Below are positions 48,557-57,519 of a stretch of 64,000 bases of DNA, piece by piece. This DNA comes from Haloarcula taiwanensis. Lineage in GTDB: Archaea > Halobacteriota > Halobacteria > Halobacteriales > Haloarculaceae. Every line of letters begins with the position of its first letter. Position 1 is the first letter of the stretch. The position numbers and the translations under genes are program-made. The notes under the pieces were generated by a model. That model did no database searches, was not told the origin of the DNA, and saw only the letters and a list, made by a program, of their open reading frames with translations. Where the stretch lies: the NCBI GenBank assembly GCA_002844335.1, contig CP019154.1, positions 1,426,001-1,490,000 on the forward strand. The letters are read 5' to 3'.

Positions 48557-48975
48557 CGCTCGGGCGCGTTCTGGTGGATGTAGTCGATCATCTCCTCCAT
48601 CGACGCGCCCGGACCGAATATCTCGTCGACGCCCTGCCCGCGGAGTTCTTCCTGATCGTCGTCCGGAACGATGCCGCCGACGAGAATGAGACGGTCGTCG
48701 AACGCATCGTACTCCTTCAGTCCGTCGAGAATCTTTGGAACGAGCGTGTTGTGCGCCCCCGAGAGGATGGAGATGCCGACGACATCCACGTCCTCCTGCA
48801 CGGCGGCCTGCACGACTTCGTCGGGTGCTCGGTGGAGTCCCGAGTATATCACTTCGAAGCCGGCGTCTCGGAGCGCCCGCGCGATGACGTGTGCGCCCCG
48901 GTCGTGACCGTCGAGTCCGACTTTCGCCACCAGACACCTGATGGTCCGTTCCGTCTGCTCCTGCTCGACACTCAT
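48553..48975 (-). CDS. mcmA2: Methylmalonyl-CoA mutase, B12-binding subunit
   Basis: A 140-residue stand-alone cobalamin-binding subunit. The cobalamin ligand motif is DGHDRGAH (Asp-x-His-x-x-Gly), followed by ISILSGAH and LVGGIVPDDD, all typical of the C-terminal domain of bacterial mutases that in archaea is a separate chain. The start ATG 48975 (MSVEQEQTER) is supported by homology length; earlier ATGs at 49023 are not. It is coupled to meaB by ATGA. The large catalytic subunit gene is not in the window. It completes propionyl-CoA carboxylase-dependent propionate use. Confidence 0.92.
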   Translation of the reverse strand: MSVEQEQTERTIRCLVAKVGLDGHDRGAHVIARALRDAGFEVIYSGLHRAPDEVVQAAVQEDVDVVGISILSGAHNTLVPKILDGLKEYDAFDDRLILVGGIVPDDDQEELRGQGVDEIFGPGASMEEMIDYIHQNAPER

Positions 48976-49247
48976 GCCAGTACGTACCGCGCGGTGTGTT
49001 TTCATTCTTGCCCTATTCATCATGACTGATGTCGAGTACGGCTCCCCTCGGGGAACGAAGATTGAGAGTGGGCATTCCGCACCGCGTGTGTGAGCCGGAA
49101 CCAGTCCGGCCGTTCGGCCTGCAGTCGGCTGTGACCCTGGGAGGTCTGTATACCGTGCCCTGAGCGGTCAAAGAAGGGCGACAGGGAGGACTGAGACAAT
49201 TCCAGAGAACGACAATTCTAAGTTCGCTGCTAGCGGCGTTTCCACCA

Positions 49248-49922
49248 GTGCGAACAGTCGCCGTCATCCCCGCGTACAACGAGTCGAGCACCATCGGGTC
49301 GGTGATTGACGGGACCAGCCAGCACGTCGACGAGGTCGTCGTCGTCGACGACGGCTCGTCTGACGACACCGCAGCCGTCGCCCGGAAGCACGGTGCACAC
49401 GTCGTCACGCATGTGTTCAACACCGGTGTCGGTGGGGCCGTCAGGACGGGCTATCAGTACGCGATTCGGCACGACTACGACTTCGTCGTGCAGGTCGATG
49501 CCGACGGCCAACACGACCCGGCGAAGATTCCGACCCTGCTGGACCACGCGGAGGACGCGGACATGGTCATCGGCAGCCGCTACCTGAACGAGAGCATCGA
49601 GGATTACCCGCTGGTCAGGCGGCTGGGGATCACCTTCTTTACCACCGTCGTCCGCAAACTCGGCGGCATCGACATCACCGACGTGACCAGCGGCTTTCGC
49701 GTCTACCGCGTGTCGGCCTTAGAGGACATCCTCCACCGCTCGGACAACCACTGGGCGGTCGAACAGACGCTCGATGCGGCCCAGCGCGGCCACCGCATCG
49801 AAGAAGTATCGATAGAGATGCCGATCCGGGACGAGGGCGAGTCGCAGTTCAGCCTCGACACGCTCGTGCTGTACCCGCTTCGGATGACTGACACGGTGTT
49901 TCGCGTCCTCCTCTTTCGCTAA
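49248..49922 (+). CDS. Dolichyl-phosphate sugar synthase-like glycosyltransferase (GT2)
   Basis: A 224-residue GT2 protein beginning VAVIPAYNESSTIGSVIDG, with VVVVDDGSSDDT, metal motif QVDADGQHDP and GSRYLNES. The block ITDVTSGFRVYR is typical of DPM/GtrB-like enzymes. It makes a polyprenyl-phosphate sugar or transfers a sugar to a lipid carrier. Start is GTG 49248; a TATA-like TCTAAG at about 49217-49222 predicts a leaderless transcript. First gene of a set of four with very small gaps (2 nt to the next gene). Confidence 0.85.
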   Translation: MRTVAVIPAYNESSTIGSVIDGTSQHVDEVVVVDDGSSDDTAAVARKHGAHVVTHVFNTGVGGAVRTGYQYAIRHDYDFVVQVDADGQHDPAKIPTLLDHAEDADMVIGSRYLNESIEDYPLVRRLGITFFTTVVRKLGGIDITDVTSGFRVYRVSALEDILHRSDNHWAVEQTLDAAQRGHRIEEVSIEMPIRDEGESQFSLDTLVLYPLRMTDTVFRVLLFR

Positions 49923-49924
49923 GT

Positions 49925-50311
49925 ATGGTCTTTGGATTCGATTACTCACTGGTCAACCTCCTGTCGCTGGTCGTCGGCCTGGCCTTCCTCGCGAACGGGT
50001 ACATCATCGTCAGAAGCGAACGCGAGTCACTAGAGCTGTTTGTGATGTCGCTGCTGCTCGGCGCAGGGCTCATCGTCGTCGCCGTCGTTCCCAACGTGTT
50101 CGAGGTCGTGGCGCGGCTGCTGGGCCTCGAATGGAAGGCGCGTGCCATCCTCGTCATCTCGAACCTGACGCTGTTCGTCGCGGTGACGTACCTGCTCAAC
50201 CGAATCGGGCATATGTACGACCGGCTGTCGCGGCTGAACGAGGAGCTGAGCCTCCTCCGGAGCGAACTGGAGGAACACCAGCTACGGACCGAGGACGAGC
50301 AGGATGACTGA
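49925..50311 (+). CDS. DUF2304 membrane protein
   Basis: A 128-residue protein of the DUF2304 family, usually found next to GT2 genes of glycan loci. Three hydrophobic segments (LLSLVVGLAFLANGYIIV, LFVMSLLLGAGLIVVAVV, ILVISNLTLFVAVTYLL) precede a coiled-coil-like tail (RLSRLNEELSLLRSELEEHQ). It starts 2 nt after the GT gene and overlaps the deacetylase gene by 8 nt. It may anchor the glycosyltransferase to the membrane. Confidence 0.85.
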   Translation: MVFGFDYSLVNLLSLVVGLAFLANGYIIVRSERESLELFVMSLLLGAGLIVVAVVPNVFEVVARLLGLEWKARAILVISNLTLFVAVTYLLNRIGHMYDRLSRLNEELSLLRSELEEHQLRTEDEQDD

Positions 50312-51161
50312 CCGGGCGGTGTTGTCGATAGATTTCGAGCTGTTCACCCAGACGCCGGCCTACCGGAGCGCATCGGGGACGACCGACCGCGACGGTGTCG
50401 GCCTCGACGGCGGTCGATTTTTCAGGGACACGCTCGCAAAGTACGATGCGACTTCGACCGCATTCGTGGTCTCATCAGTCGCTCAGACCCATCCCGACGC
50501 CGTGCGAGCGCTGTCTGATGCGGGTATCGAAATCGGCTCGCACACGCAGACACACCAGTTGCTCTCTGCTCTCGACAGCGAGGAGCGACGAGCGGAGTTG
50601 TCCCAGTCGAAGGCCGTGCTGGAGCGAGTTACCGGCAAACGCGTCTCCGGGTTCCGCGCGCCTGCCTTCGACATCACCGACGACCACTTCGACCTGCTTG
50701 CCGATACCGGGTACACGTACGACTCTAGCGTCGTCTCCAGTCGGTCAATACCGGGGTGGTACGGCGGCGAGTACGACATTCACGAGCCGGTGCCGGCGAC
50801 GGCCGTGCGTCCAGACGCGCCGGACAGCGTTACGGAGTTCCCGGCGAGCGTCATGCCCGGCCTGCAGTTACCTCTCACCGGGACCTGGCTCCGGTTTTTC
50901 GGCCCGCGATACACGATTCTGGGCATGAAATTACTAGCCCGGCGTGGTATCACGCCAATGCTGTACGTCCATCCGTGGGAACTGGTCGACCTGCCAGCCG
51001 TTGAGGGAGTGCCGACGCGGGTGTACGTCAGAACTGGTGACTGGATGCGCCGGGCCGTCGAACGGATTCTGCAACAGGACTTCGAGTTCACGACCGCACG
51101 GGCCGTTTTAGCTGACGGTGAGGCGGCCGCGTCACAGCTACACAGGGGCGAGACGCCGTGA
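50304..51161 (+). CDS. Polysaccharide deacetylase (NodB-type)
   Basis: A 285-residue carbohydrate esterase 4-like enzyme. The catalytic Asp and metal ligands are in LSIDFE and GSHTQTH; SGFRAPAFDITDDHFDLL and YVHPWELVD are the downstream motifs. It has no signal peptide, so it probably acts on cytoplasmic or lipid-linked N-acetyl sugars. Tight overlaps with the genes before (8 nt) and after (GTGA) suggest an operon for one glycan. Confidence 0.86.
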   Translation: MTDRAVLSIDFELFTQTPAYRSASGTTDRDGVGLDGGRFFRDTLAKYDATSTAFVVSSVAQTHPDAVRALSDAGIEIGSHTQTHQLLSALDSEERRAELSQSKAVLERVTGKRVSGFRAPAFDITDDHFDLLADTGYTYDSSVVSSRSIPGWYGGEYDIHEPVPATAVRPDAPDSVTEFPASVMPGLQLPLTGTWLRFFGPRYTILGMKLLARRGITPMLYVHPWELVDLPAVEGVPTRVYVRTGDWMRRAVERILQQDFEFTTARAVLADGEAAASQLHRGETP

Positions 51162-52180
51162 CGAGTCGGGCTCGTGACCTGGGCATCACGGTTGCCCAGT
51201 ACGGTATCGCCGTCGGTGCGCTTTCGTGGCTGCTCACGCAGTTCGACATCGGGAGCGCAATCGACCTGCTCGCCGGCGTCGAGAGCGAGACAGCGCTCGC
51301 GATCGTCGCCGTCAGCGCCCTCGGCATCTGTGGCCGAGCCTACACGTGGCACGCGGTAATCTCCCCGCTGTCCCCTGTCCGGTTCCGGACCGCCGCTGGA
51401 ACGACCCTCATCGTGAACTTCGTCAACCAGTTGCTCCCCTCGCGGCTCTCCGGACGGCTAGCCGCACCATTTGTCCTCCGGAGCCAGACCGGGATGGACT
51501 ACAGCGACGCCGCAGCCGCCTCAGCGCTTCACACCGCTGTCTTCGCGCTGTACTACGGCGTCGCGGCGACCGCGGGACTCGTCTTGGCGATTCCACTGCT
51601 CCGGCCCGAACTCCTCGTGGTGCTGGCGCTCGCGACGAGCCTCTACTTCGTAGCCGGTCTCGCCATACTGTTCGGAGGACTCAAGCTCACCTATCTGGAC
51701 CGCCTTATCGGCTGGCTGTCCGGGGTCGCAGTCCAGGTCCCACGCGTCGGCGAAAGGCTCGCGGCCCGACTCGACGGCCTGCTCGAATTCACGGACAGCT
51801 CAACCACGACGTTCCGGACACTGGCGAGCGAGCCGGCAGTGTGGCTGCGGTACGCAATCGGCTGGGCCGTCGATCTCGTCCTTGCGCCCGGCGTCCGCGT
51901 CGGCTTGCTGCTGGGGAGTTTCGGCGTCGGGTTCGAACCACTGGTCGCGGTGCCGCTGTATCTGCTGGTCGCATACACTGTGACACTCTTGCCGCTGACG
52001 CCCGGCGGTATCGGCATCACCGAAGCGACGGCGACAGCGGTGTTCGTCGCGCTGGGCATCCCGGCAGCAGTTATCATCCCGATCATCTTCGTCGACCGGT
52101 TCCTCAGTATCTACCTGCCGTCGCTTGCGGGCTGGTATCCCTCTGTTCGACTCGACGTGACGTCACTGACGACAGAGTAG
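51158..52180 (+). CDS. LPG-synthase-type transmembrane protein (UPF0104)
   Basis: A 340-residue membrane protein with about eight hydrophobic segments, of the family related to the flippase half of lysylphosphatidylglycerol synthase. NFVNQLLPSRLSGRLAAPFVL and PLTPGGIGITEATATAVF are family signatures. In archaeal glycan loci it is a candidate flippase for lipid-linked sugars. Start is GTG 51158, overlapping the deacetylase stop. It converges on a GT39-like gene. Confidence 0.84.
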   Translation: MTSRARDLGITVAQYGIAVGALSWLLTQFDIGSAIDLLAGVESETALAIVAVSALGICGRAYTWHAVISPLSPVRFRTAAGTTLIVNFVNQLLPSRLSGRLAAPFVLRSQTGMDYSDAAAASALHTAVFALYYGVAATAGLVLAIPLLRPELLVVLALATSLYFVAGLAILFGGLKLTYLDRLIGWLSGVAVQVPRVGERLAARLDGLLEFTDSSTTTFRTLASEPAVWLRYAIGWAVDLVLAPGVRVGLLLGSFGVGFEPLVAVPLYLLVAYTVTLLPLTPGGIGITEATATAVFVALGIPAAVIIPIIFVDRFLSIYLPSLAGWYPSVRLDVTSLTTE

Positions 52181-52206
52181 CCGGAAAGAGCTACGCAAAG
52201 AGGGAC

Positions 52207-53994
52207 TCAGAAGGGCGGATGCCGGCTCGTGTCGCACTGGCCGTCACGCTCCAAAATCAGCGTGTACTGGTTCGCCGCGAGTTCCTGCTCGTCGGCGAAC
52301 TGGTCCGTGTGCGGGACAACGCCGAGTCGGAGCAGGTCGGTAAAGGAACCGGGCGTCGGCCGCTGGGGCACGAAGTTCGGCGGCCGCTCCCCGAACTCCG
52401 CGACGATTCGGTAGTTATACTCCTCGTTCAGAAGCTTCCGGAGGTAGACGGCCTGTGCGTCACCGTTCCGGTAGTAGGTGTCTTCTTTGAGGTAGAGCAG
52501 GTCACGGTACCCGACCTGAATGTATCGCGGACACGCCATCGCTTCCTCCGCTTCCGAGTCCTGACCGGCGACGTGGCGGGCGGTCAGCGAGTGCGGGATA
52601 GCAGTGTCTTGGATGTGGACGCGATACGACTCCACCACGTCCCCCTCGTCGCTGTTGTCTTCGAGCCACGCTGTCGCCTCGTCCCGGGGCATCGACGCGA
52701 ACTGGGCTGCCCCGATACCGGCGTAGACGGCCGTTGTTACCAACAGAACGGCCATCACCGGTCGCGCCAGAGACGACGAGCGCTCGCGGAGGTCCACCAG
52801 TCGTCCCCCGACGAGTAAGGCGAGCAGCGGGAACGTCGGCAAGAGGTGGTGGACCCGGAAGTCGTGCCACTGAGAGAACATGGCGATGTAGGCTATCAGT
52901 CCCGTCAGGACGAGGACAGTGCCGTGGACGGCGACACCGCGGTCACGCAACGTCGCAACGGTCGCCACGATGCTGGCTGCGGCCGCGGCAACCAGCGGCA
53001 GTCCAAGCGCGCTGAAGTACCCCCGCAGGAACCACCACCACATCGGGGCGTCGGGACCGGTCGGGTGACTCATCCGCGAGGTCGAGCCGCCGAACACCCG
53101 CTCGATGAACGGCTCGGGACCCGCCACGAGCGCGGTCGGGAATCCAAGCACGATCATGACGAACCCAAGCAAAGCGCCGCTCAGGAGGAGCTTCGGCCGG
53201 TACAGCGTCTCCGTTAGCGGCGCGTCAGCGACACGGGCACGCAGCAGGAAGGCGACGCCGATAAGCAGGATAACCGGCGCGGCCGTCAGTTTGAACGCGA
53301 TGGCGACCCCGCCAGCGGCGCTCGCCGCTAGAAACAGCGTTCCGTCGTCGGTCTGAACGTACCTGACCAGCAGGTACAGCGCGAGGAGGACAAACACCAG
53401 CGCCGGCATATCCTCGCCGGCTTCCTTCGAGATGGTGAGGAAGCCGAAGGTCAGCGAGAGCACGACCGCCGACAGCCGGCCCGCGTTGCGCCCCTCGATT
53501 GCGACGCCCAGGCGGTAGGTGAGGTAGACGGCACAGAGTGCAGCAACGACGTTGGTTAGCCGGATGAAGACGAGGCTCCCGGTCCATATCCACTCGGGCG
53601 TGGCGGCCCAGGCCTCGTAGTGGCCGAACTCCCAGCTTGGGAAGGCGATGGCTGTGAACGCGCCCAGGTCGCCGGTCAGTGCTGCGACAAGGACGACAGG
53701 GAGGATGGCGAGTACGTAGAGGTACAGCGTCGCGCCGAACGGGGCCCGGCCCCACTCGACACCGGCCTTGAGACCCTCGAAGGTCGGTTCTTCGAGGACT
53801 GAGCCGTAGACGACCATCGCGTCGAGCAGGCGGCTGTACTCGTCCCGGGTCGCGAAGTTCGGGATGCGGTGCCAGAACCAGAATCCGACCAGCACAGTCG
53901 ACAGGAGGAGAATATAGCGGAGATAGGGGTCGTCCCGGAGGTCCGACCGTCCCTGTTCGACAGCACGTCGGGGCAGTGACCGCCAGCCACTCAT
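52207..53994 (-). CDS. GT39/ArnT-like membrane glycosyltransferase
   Basis: A 595-residue protein with about 11 hydrophobic segments and a soluble C-terminal domain (from about residue 430). The first outer loop has NFATRDEYSRLLDAM with an Asp-Glu pair, as in PMT/ArnT enzymes. QWHDFRVHHLLPTFPLLALLV is the conserved block near the end of the membrane part. It should transfer a sugar from a polyprenyl-phosphate donor, such as could be made by the GT2 proteins nearby, to an outside acceptor. Convergent with the UPF0104 gene, and 42 bp after the GT2 gene at 54037 on the same strand. Confidence 0.83.
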   Translation of the reverse strand: MSGWRSLPRRAVEQGRSDLRDDPYLRYILLLSTVLVGFWFWHRIPNFATRDEYSRLLDAMVVYGSVLEEPTFEGLKAGVEWGRAPFGATLYLYVLAILPVVLVAALTGDLGAFTAIAFPSWEFGHYEAWAATPEWIWTGSLVFIRLTNVVAALCAVYLTYRLGVAIEGRNAGRLSAVVLSLTFGFLTISKEAGEDMPALVFVLLALYLLVRYVQTDDGTLFLAASAAGGVAIAFKLTAAPVILLIGVAFLLRARVADAPLTETLYRPKLLLSGALLGFVMIVLGFPTALVAGPEPFIERVFGGSTSRMSHPTGPDAPMWWWFLRGYFSALGLPLVAAAAASIVATVATLRDRGVAVHGTVLVLTGLIAYIAMFSQWHDFRVHHLLPTFPLLALLVGGRLVDLRERSSSLARPVMAVLLVTTAVYAGIGAAQFASMPRDEATAWLEDNSDEGDVVESYRVHIQDTAIPHSLTARHVAGQDSEAEEAMACPRYIQVGYRDLLYLKEDTYYRNGDAQAVYLRKLLNEEYNYRIVAEFGERPPNFVPQRPTPGSFTDLLRLGVVPHTDQFADEQELAANQYTLILERDGQCDTSRHPPF

Positions 53995-54036
53995 CGTGTC
54001 AGTGCTCCGGTGTGTGCGTTGAAAAGGTTGCCCTTC

Positions 54037-54723
54037 TCAGAAGTAGTCGGCATCGAACTCCCGGCGAAGGATGTAGTGGTTCGCGTACCCGCGGACGTAC
54101 TTCGCAAACAGCGAGAGATACCCCTCGTCGGCCTCACGGCGGGCCGACGTAGCGACACAGGAGTCCGCATCGTAGACAATCCGGCCGTAGTCTTTCATCC
54201 GGAGAGAGAGTTCTGTATCCTCCATAAACGGAATGTCTTCGTCGAAGCCGCCCGCGGCCTCGAAGGCGTCGGCCCGGAAGCTACAGTTGAAGCCCGGTTG
54301 CTGGACGAAGCCCAGCGGCCACGAGACCCGATACCAGTAGTCCGACAGCAGTTTGAACAGCACGCGGTGTTTGAGGCTGTCTTCGAGCGGGCGTGCGGGG
54401 CCGCCGACCCCCACCACATCGTCGTCGGTGTAGTGCCTGAGATGCAGGCGGACCCAGTCCTCGGGGACGACCGTATCGGCATCGGTAAACAGCAGTATCG
54501 GCGCTGTCGCGGCTTCTGCTCCGCGGTTCCTGGCGATTCCCGCTCCGCCCTCGTCGCACCGGACGACGGTGTCGACGAAGGGGGCGTCGCGGGCTACCTG
54601 TTCCGTCCCGTCGTCGCCGCCGACCACGACGACCAGTTCGACGGGCTGTGACTCGAAGGGAGCCAGACAGCGGGCCAGCGACTCCGCCTCGTTGTAGGCC
54701 GGGACGATAACTGCGGCGTCCAT
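54037..54723 (-). CDS. Glycosyltransferase family 2
   Basis: A 228-residue GT2 protein: VIVPAYNEAESLARCL, VVVGGDDGTEQVA, metal motif LLFTDADTVVPEDW and NCSFRADAFEAAGGFDEDIP with EDTELSLRM as the acceptor-base region. The set of motifs is typical of enzymes adding one sugar to a lipid- or glycan acceptor. It is upstream of the GT39-like gene on the same strand and probably co-transcribed with it. Confidence 0.85.
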   Translation of the reverse strand: MDAAVIVPAYNEAESLARCLAPFESQPVELVVVVGGDDGTEQVARDAPFVDTVVRCDEGGAGIARNRGAEAATAPILLFTDADTVVPEDWVRLHLRHYTDDDVVGVGGPARPLEDSLKHRVLFKLLSDYWYRVSWPLGFVQQPGFNCSFRADAFEAAGGFDEDIPFMEDTELSLRMKDYGRIVYDADSCVATSARREADEGYLSLFAKYVRGYANHYILRREFDADYF

Positions 54724-54792
54724 CTGAGCGGCAGGTAGATTGTACAGACAGAAATAGCAAGCGATGCGACGGCCTGCCTCTCACTCAGGGAG

Positions 54793-56142
54793 TCACGAAC
54801 GACGAGCGAGGGTGGTTCCCGCGAGGACAGCGACGAGTGCGATTCCGGCGAGTGTCCCGAACAGCGCCGTCACGTTCGCGAAAGCCAGAATCGACCCCGC
54901 CAGCCCGCCACCGAGCGCGCCGACCCCGAACACACCCAGATACGTGTAGCCGTACGACAGTCCGCGCGTGCCAGTGGGCGTGTGCTCCGCGACGGCGGCC
55001 TGATACATCGGCTGGACGACGAACAGCGCGACGCCCAGAAGCGCACCGAGCACCGCCAGCGGCCCGAAGCCTATCGCCGACACCGGAACGAACAGCACTG
55101 CAAGGACGGCAAGCACGAGGAACGACCCGGCGATACCGTACTCGACGGGAATCCGGTCGCTGAGTTTCCCCCCGGCGTACTGGCCGAGGACGCCGATGAG
55201 CAACAGGCCGGCGTAAAAATAGTCCTGTGGCTTGAAGGCCTGCCCCGTTCCGGTTTCGATGCCAAGCGCTGAGAGCACGGTGGGTGGCAGTAACGTCTCC
55301 ACCGGGATTGGCTCGAAGCCCGGCAAGTCTCGCAGGAGTTCCGGGAGGAACGTGAGGACACCGCGGTAGTACAGCCCCGAGCACATGACGACGACGAACA
55401 CGAAGAGAAAACTCCCGGCCAGCAAGTGCTTGCTCTCCGAGAGGAACTCTCCGAGGGAGTCGATGCCGCTGTTGGCCTTCGACCCGCCGTCAGTCGCCGT
55501 CGTCACCGCCGCCGTTTCGTCGAAACTCGCCTGCGAGGCGTAGACGGCGGCGAGCAGCGCCGGAACCCCGAGAACGAGCGCGACGGTCCGCCACTCGGCG
55601 ACCAACAGGAGAATCGCGGCGACGAGCGGACCGAGACCGATACCCAGGTTGCCAGCGACGCCGTGATAGGCGAGTCCGGTCCCGCGCTGTTCGACACCTT
55701 TGCTGATAAGCGAGAGCCCCGCCGGATGGTACACGCTGGCAGAGATTCCCCAGAGGATGAGCGCGAGCGCGATAACGACCATACTCGGAGCCAGTCCCAG
55801 CAGGATGTACGACCCACCCATGCCGAGCAGACAGCCGGTGATGAGCCGGCGGGAACCGATTCGGTCGACGATGATGCCGCCCGGGAGCGCGCCGGCCCCG
55901 AACAGGCCATAGCCTACTGTTACGATGACGCCGACGGTCGCCGTTGTCACGTCGAACTGAGCGATACCGAGGTTAATGAGGTCGAACTCGGTGAGCCAGA
56001 TGACGACGAATATCGGGACCGCCATCTCGTAGGTGTGGACCAGCCCGTGTGCGAGCATGACCAGTGCAGTGATCGCTCGGTCGTTCGCGTTCACACTGTG
56101 GTTCGTGTCGGCCGCCGGCAAGTGTGTGACGGTTTCGCGCAT
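54793..56142 (-). CDS. MFS transporter
   Basis: A 449-residue major facilitator with 12 predicted helices. GVIVTVGYGLFGAGALPGGIIVDRIGSRRL contains the cytoplasmic loop 2-3 motif, and SASVYHPAGLSLISKGVEQRG follows. The middle loop is rich in Asp, Ser and Gly. The substrate is unknown; drug, sugar or organic-acid export are possible. It is divergent from the ribbon-helix-helix gene, with a 74-bp shared promoter region. Confidence 0.85.
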   Translation of the reverse strand: MRETVTHLPAADTNHSVNANDRAITALVMLAHGLVHTYEMAVPIFVVIWLTEFDLINLGIAQFDVTTATVGVIVTVGYGLFGAGALPGGIIVDRIGSRRLITGCLLGMGGSYILLGLAPSMVVIALALILWGISASVYHPAGLSLISKGVEQRGTGLAYHGVAGNLGIGLGPLVAAILLLVAEWRTVALVLGVPALLAAVYASQASFDETAAVTTATDGGSKANSGIDSLGEFLSESKHLLAGSFLFVFVVVMCSGLYYRGVLTFLPELLRDLPGFEPIPVETLLPPTVLSALGIETGTGQAFKPQDYFYAGLLLIGVLGQYAGGKLSDRIPVEYGIAGSFLVLAVLAVLFVPVSAIGFGPLAVLGALLGVALFVVQPMYQAAVAEHTPTGTRGLSYGYTYLGVFGVGALGGGLAGSILAFANVTALFGTLAGIALVAVLAGTTLARRS

Positions 56143-56161
56143 TCACGTGTGCGCCTTTTTG

Positions 56162-56182
56162 ACCCCTCTCAAAAGCAGGGGT
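56162..56182. promoter_or_regulatory. Inverted repeat between MFS and RHH genes
   Basis: ACCCCT (56162-56167) and AGGGGT (56177-56182) form a 6-bp inverted repeat in the divergent promoter region, next to a TATA-like GTTTTTATG (about 56185-56193) for the RHH gene. RHH proteins often repress their own promoter, so this is a candidate operator. Confidence 0.35.
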
Positions 56183-56216
56183 GGGTTTTTATGTCCGAAC
56201 AGTATAGGCGGCAAGT

Positions 56217-56444
56217 GTGAGCAAGATCAAGGTGTCACTCCCGGACCAGGTGGACTCGGACATCCAGCGACTCGTCGAACAGGGCGAGTTCCTCAACCGC
56301 GACCAAGCAGTCGAAGATCTCCTGAAGCGGGGGATTTCGGCCTATAATACTACGACCGAAGAGACCGAAACGCTCGACGAAGAGATTTTCGACCAGACGG
56401 CCTCCGAACAGCAGGACCCCGCGATGCAGGACGACTTCCTCTAG
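56217..56444 (+). CDS. Ribbon-helix-helix DNA-binding protein
   Basis: A 75-residue protein, start GTG 56217. The first 45 residues (ISKVSLPDQ-type strand KIKVSLPDQVDSDIQRLVEQ and FLNRDQAVEDLLKRG) form a CopG/Arc-type ribbon-helix-helix. The last 25 residues are acidic and disordered-looking. It may regulate the divergent MFS gene. Convergent with a small membrane protein gene, with a 4-nt overlap of the ends. Confidence 0.82.
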   Translation: MSKIKVSLPDQVDSDIQRLVEQGEFLNRDQAVEDLLKRGISAYNTTTEETETLDEEIFDQTASEQQDPAMQDDFL

Positions 56445-56761
56445 TCGCGGTTCTGTGAGAGCCGGCCGTCGTCCTCAGCTGCCTGCTGTCTGGAGCCGTC
56501 GTTCTCCTGCCGACGTTGCTTCATCTTTGCGCCGGGTTTCGGACCGCTGTCGACCGACTCGTACGGGGTTTCTGCGATGCTCTCCGGGATGAGATACCAC
56601 GCGAGAGCGCCACCGACAGCGGTGCCACCAACGAACACGCCAACGACAATCAGCAGCTCGGCACCGCCATACATCGTCACAAGCCCCATCGACCCGCCGA
56701 TAAGGAGCGCAAACCCGACTTGCGTGTATCTGAGAAAGCGTTTCCGGTCGGCGTCCGTCAT
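56441..56761 (-). CDS. Small two-helix membrane protein
   Basis: A 106-residue protein from ATG 56761 (MTDADRKRFLRYTQ). Two hydrophobic segments (VGFALLIGGSMGLVTMYGGA and LLIVVGVFVGGTAVGGALAW) are followed by a polar, charged tail ending GRLSQNRD. It resembles other short haloarchaeal membrane proteins; no function known. The ATG at 56776 would add five residues. It overlaps the RHH gene end by 4 nt. Confidence 0.72.
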   Translation of the reverse strand: MTDADRKRFLRYTQVGFALLIGGSMGLVTMYGGAELLIVVGVFVGGTAVGGALAWYLIPESIAETPYESVDSGPKPGAKMKQRRQENDGSRQQAAEDDGRLSQNRD

Positions 56762-56816
56762 CGAAGGGCCGACCATCAGGAGCCCCCGTAACAGTCGGCG
56801 TCTGTCCGTTCGGCCA

Positions 56817-57362
56817 TCAGTAAAAGCCCCGCTCTACGTCTTCCTCGATGACGTCTTCGAACTCTGCGTCGAGTAGTTCCTCCGCTTCCTCGAACGTCTC
56901 GGTGAGTTCGGTCATCTGGTCGGGCCGGTCGTGGTGGTCGAACTCCATCGGCCCGTAGGCCGGGGAGTCCATCGCGTCCATCATATCTTCCAGCAGCGCT
57001 TGCGGCGATGTGGGTGCGTCAGCGTGCGTTTCGAGCACCGTTTCGAGGTTCTTCGCCTTCTCCTTGGCGTCGTCCTCGTCTTCGGGCCCCTGCTGGACGC
57101 CGAAGATGCCCGAGCCATCGGTCGGGAACAGCGGGTCGATGTCGTCGTCGATTCGGCGGGCCACCTGCGACCCGACGCCCTGTACCTCGAAAGGGTTCTT
57201 CGCGTACGTCTTGAGCTGGTAGACGCCGGCATCGGGGTGTCCGAAGTAGATATCCTCGCCGATTCCGTTCGCGCGGTCGCCCCCGACGGCACGCCAGTCC
57301 CCCGGATTGGCATTGCTCTCCATCACGTCTTCGAGAATGTCCTGCCAGTCGCGAACGCGCAT
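56817..57362 (-). CDS. Conserved haloarchaeal protein of unknown function
   Basis: A 181-residue acidic soluble protein beginning MRVRDWQDILEDVMESNA. EDIYFGHPDAGVYQLKTYAK and GVGSQVARRIDDDIDPLFP look like a folded, conserved core; the C-terminal third is strongly acidic (EEAEELLDAEFEDVIEEDV). No catalytic motif or signal was recognised. It is divergent from the DUF2237 gene. Confidence 0.72.
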   Translation of the reverse strand: MRVRDWQDILEDVMESNANPGDWRAVGGDRANGIGEDIYFGHPDAGVYQLKTYAKNPFEVQGVGSQVARRIDDDIDPLFPTDGSGIFGVQQGPEDEDDAKEKAKNLETVLETHADAPTSPQALLEDMMDAMDSPAYGPMEFDHHDRPDQMTELTETFEEAEELLDAEFEDVIEEDVERGFY

Positions 57363-57519
57363 TGTCAGTTTCCTGTTTGAACTGGGTCAGAATGAACCCA
57401 TCGGTCCTGAATGGCACAGTGACCGGTCGTCGCTGCGCGGGAGCGAAGCATCCGGGTGACAGCCAGCCTGTCAGTGGCGTAGCCGAACGGCTTTACTCCC
57501 CGGAACAGCCAGACGTGGT

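Noticed and set aside
48557..48937. N-terminal extension of the MeaB frame giving 474 residues
   Set aside because: It overlaps the B12-binding subunit gene out of frame and is Arg-rich; ATG 48556 gives the normal MeaB length and an ATGA overlap.
49030..49240. Possible RNA gene between mcmA2 and the GT2 gene
   Set aside because: Short repeats such as GGCCG/CGGCC occur, but no extended stem or promoter for a separate transcript was seen; it looks like a divergent promoter region.
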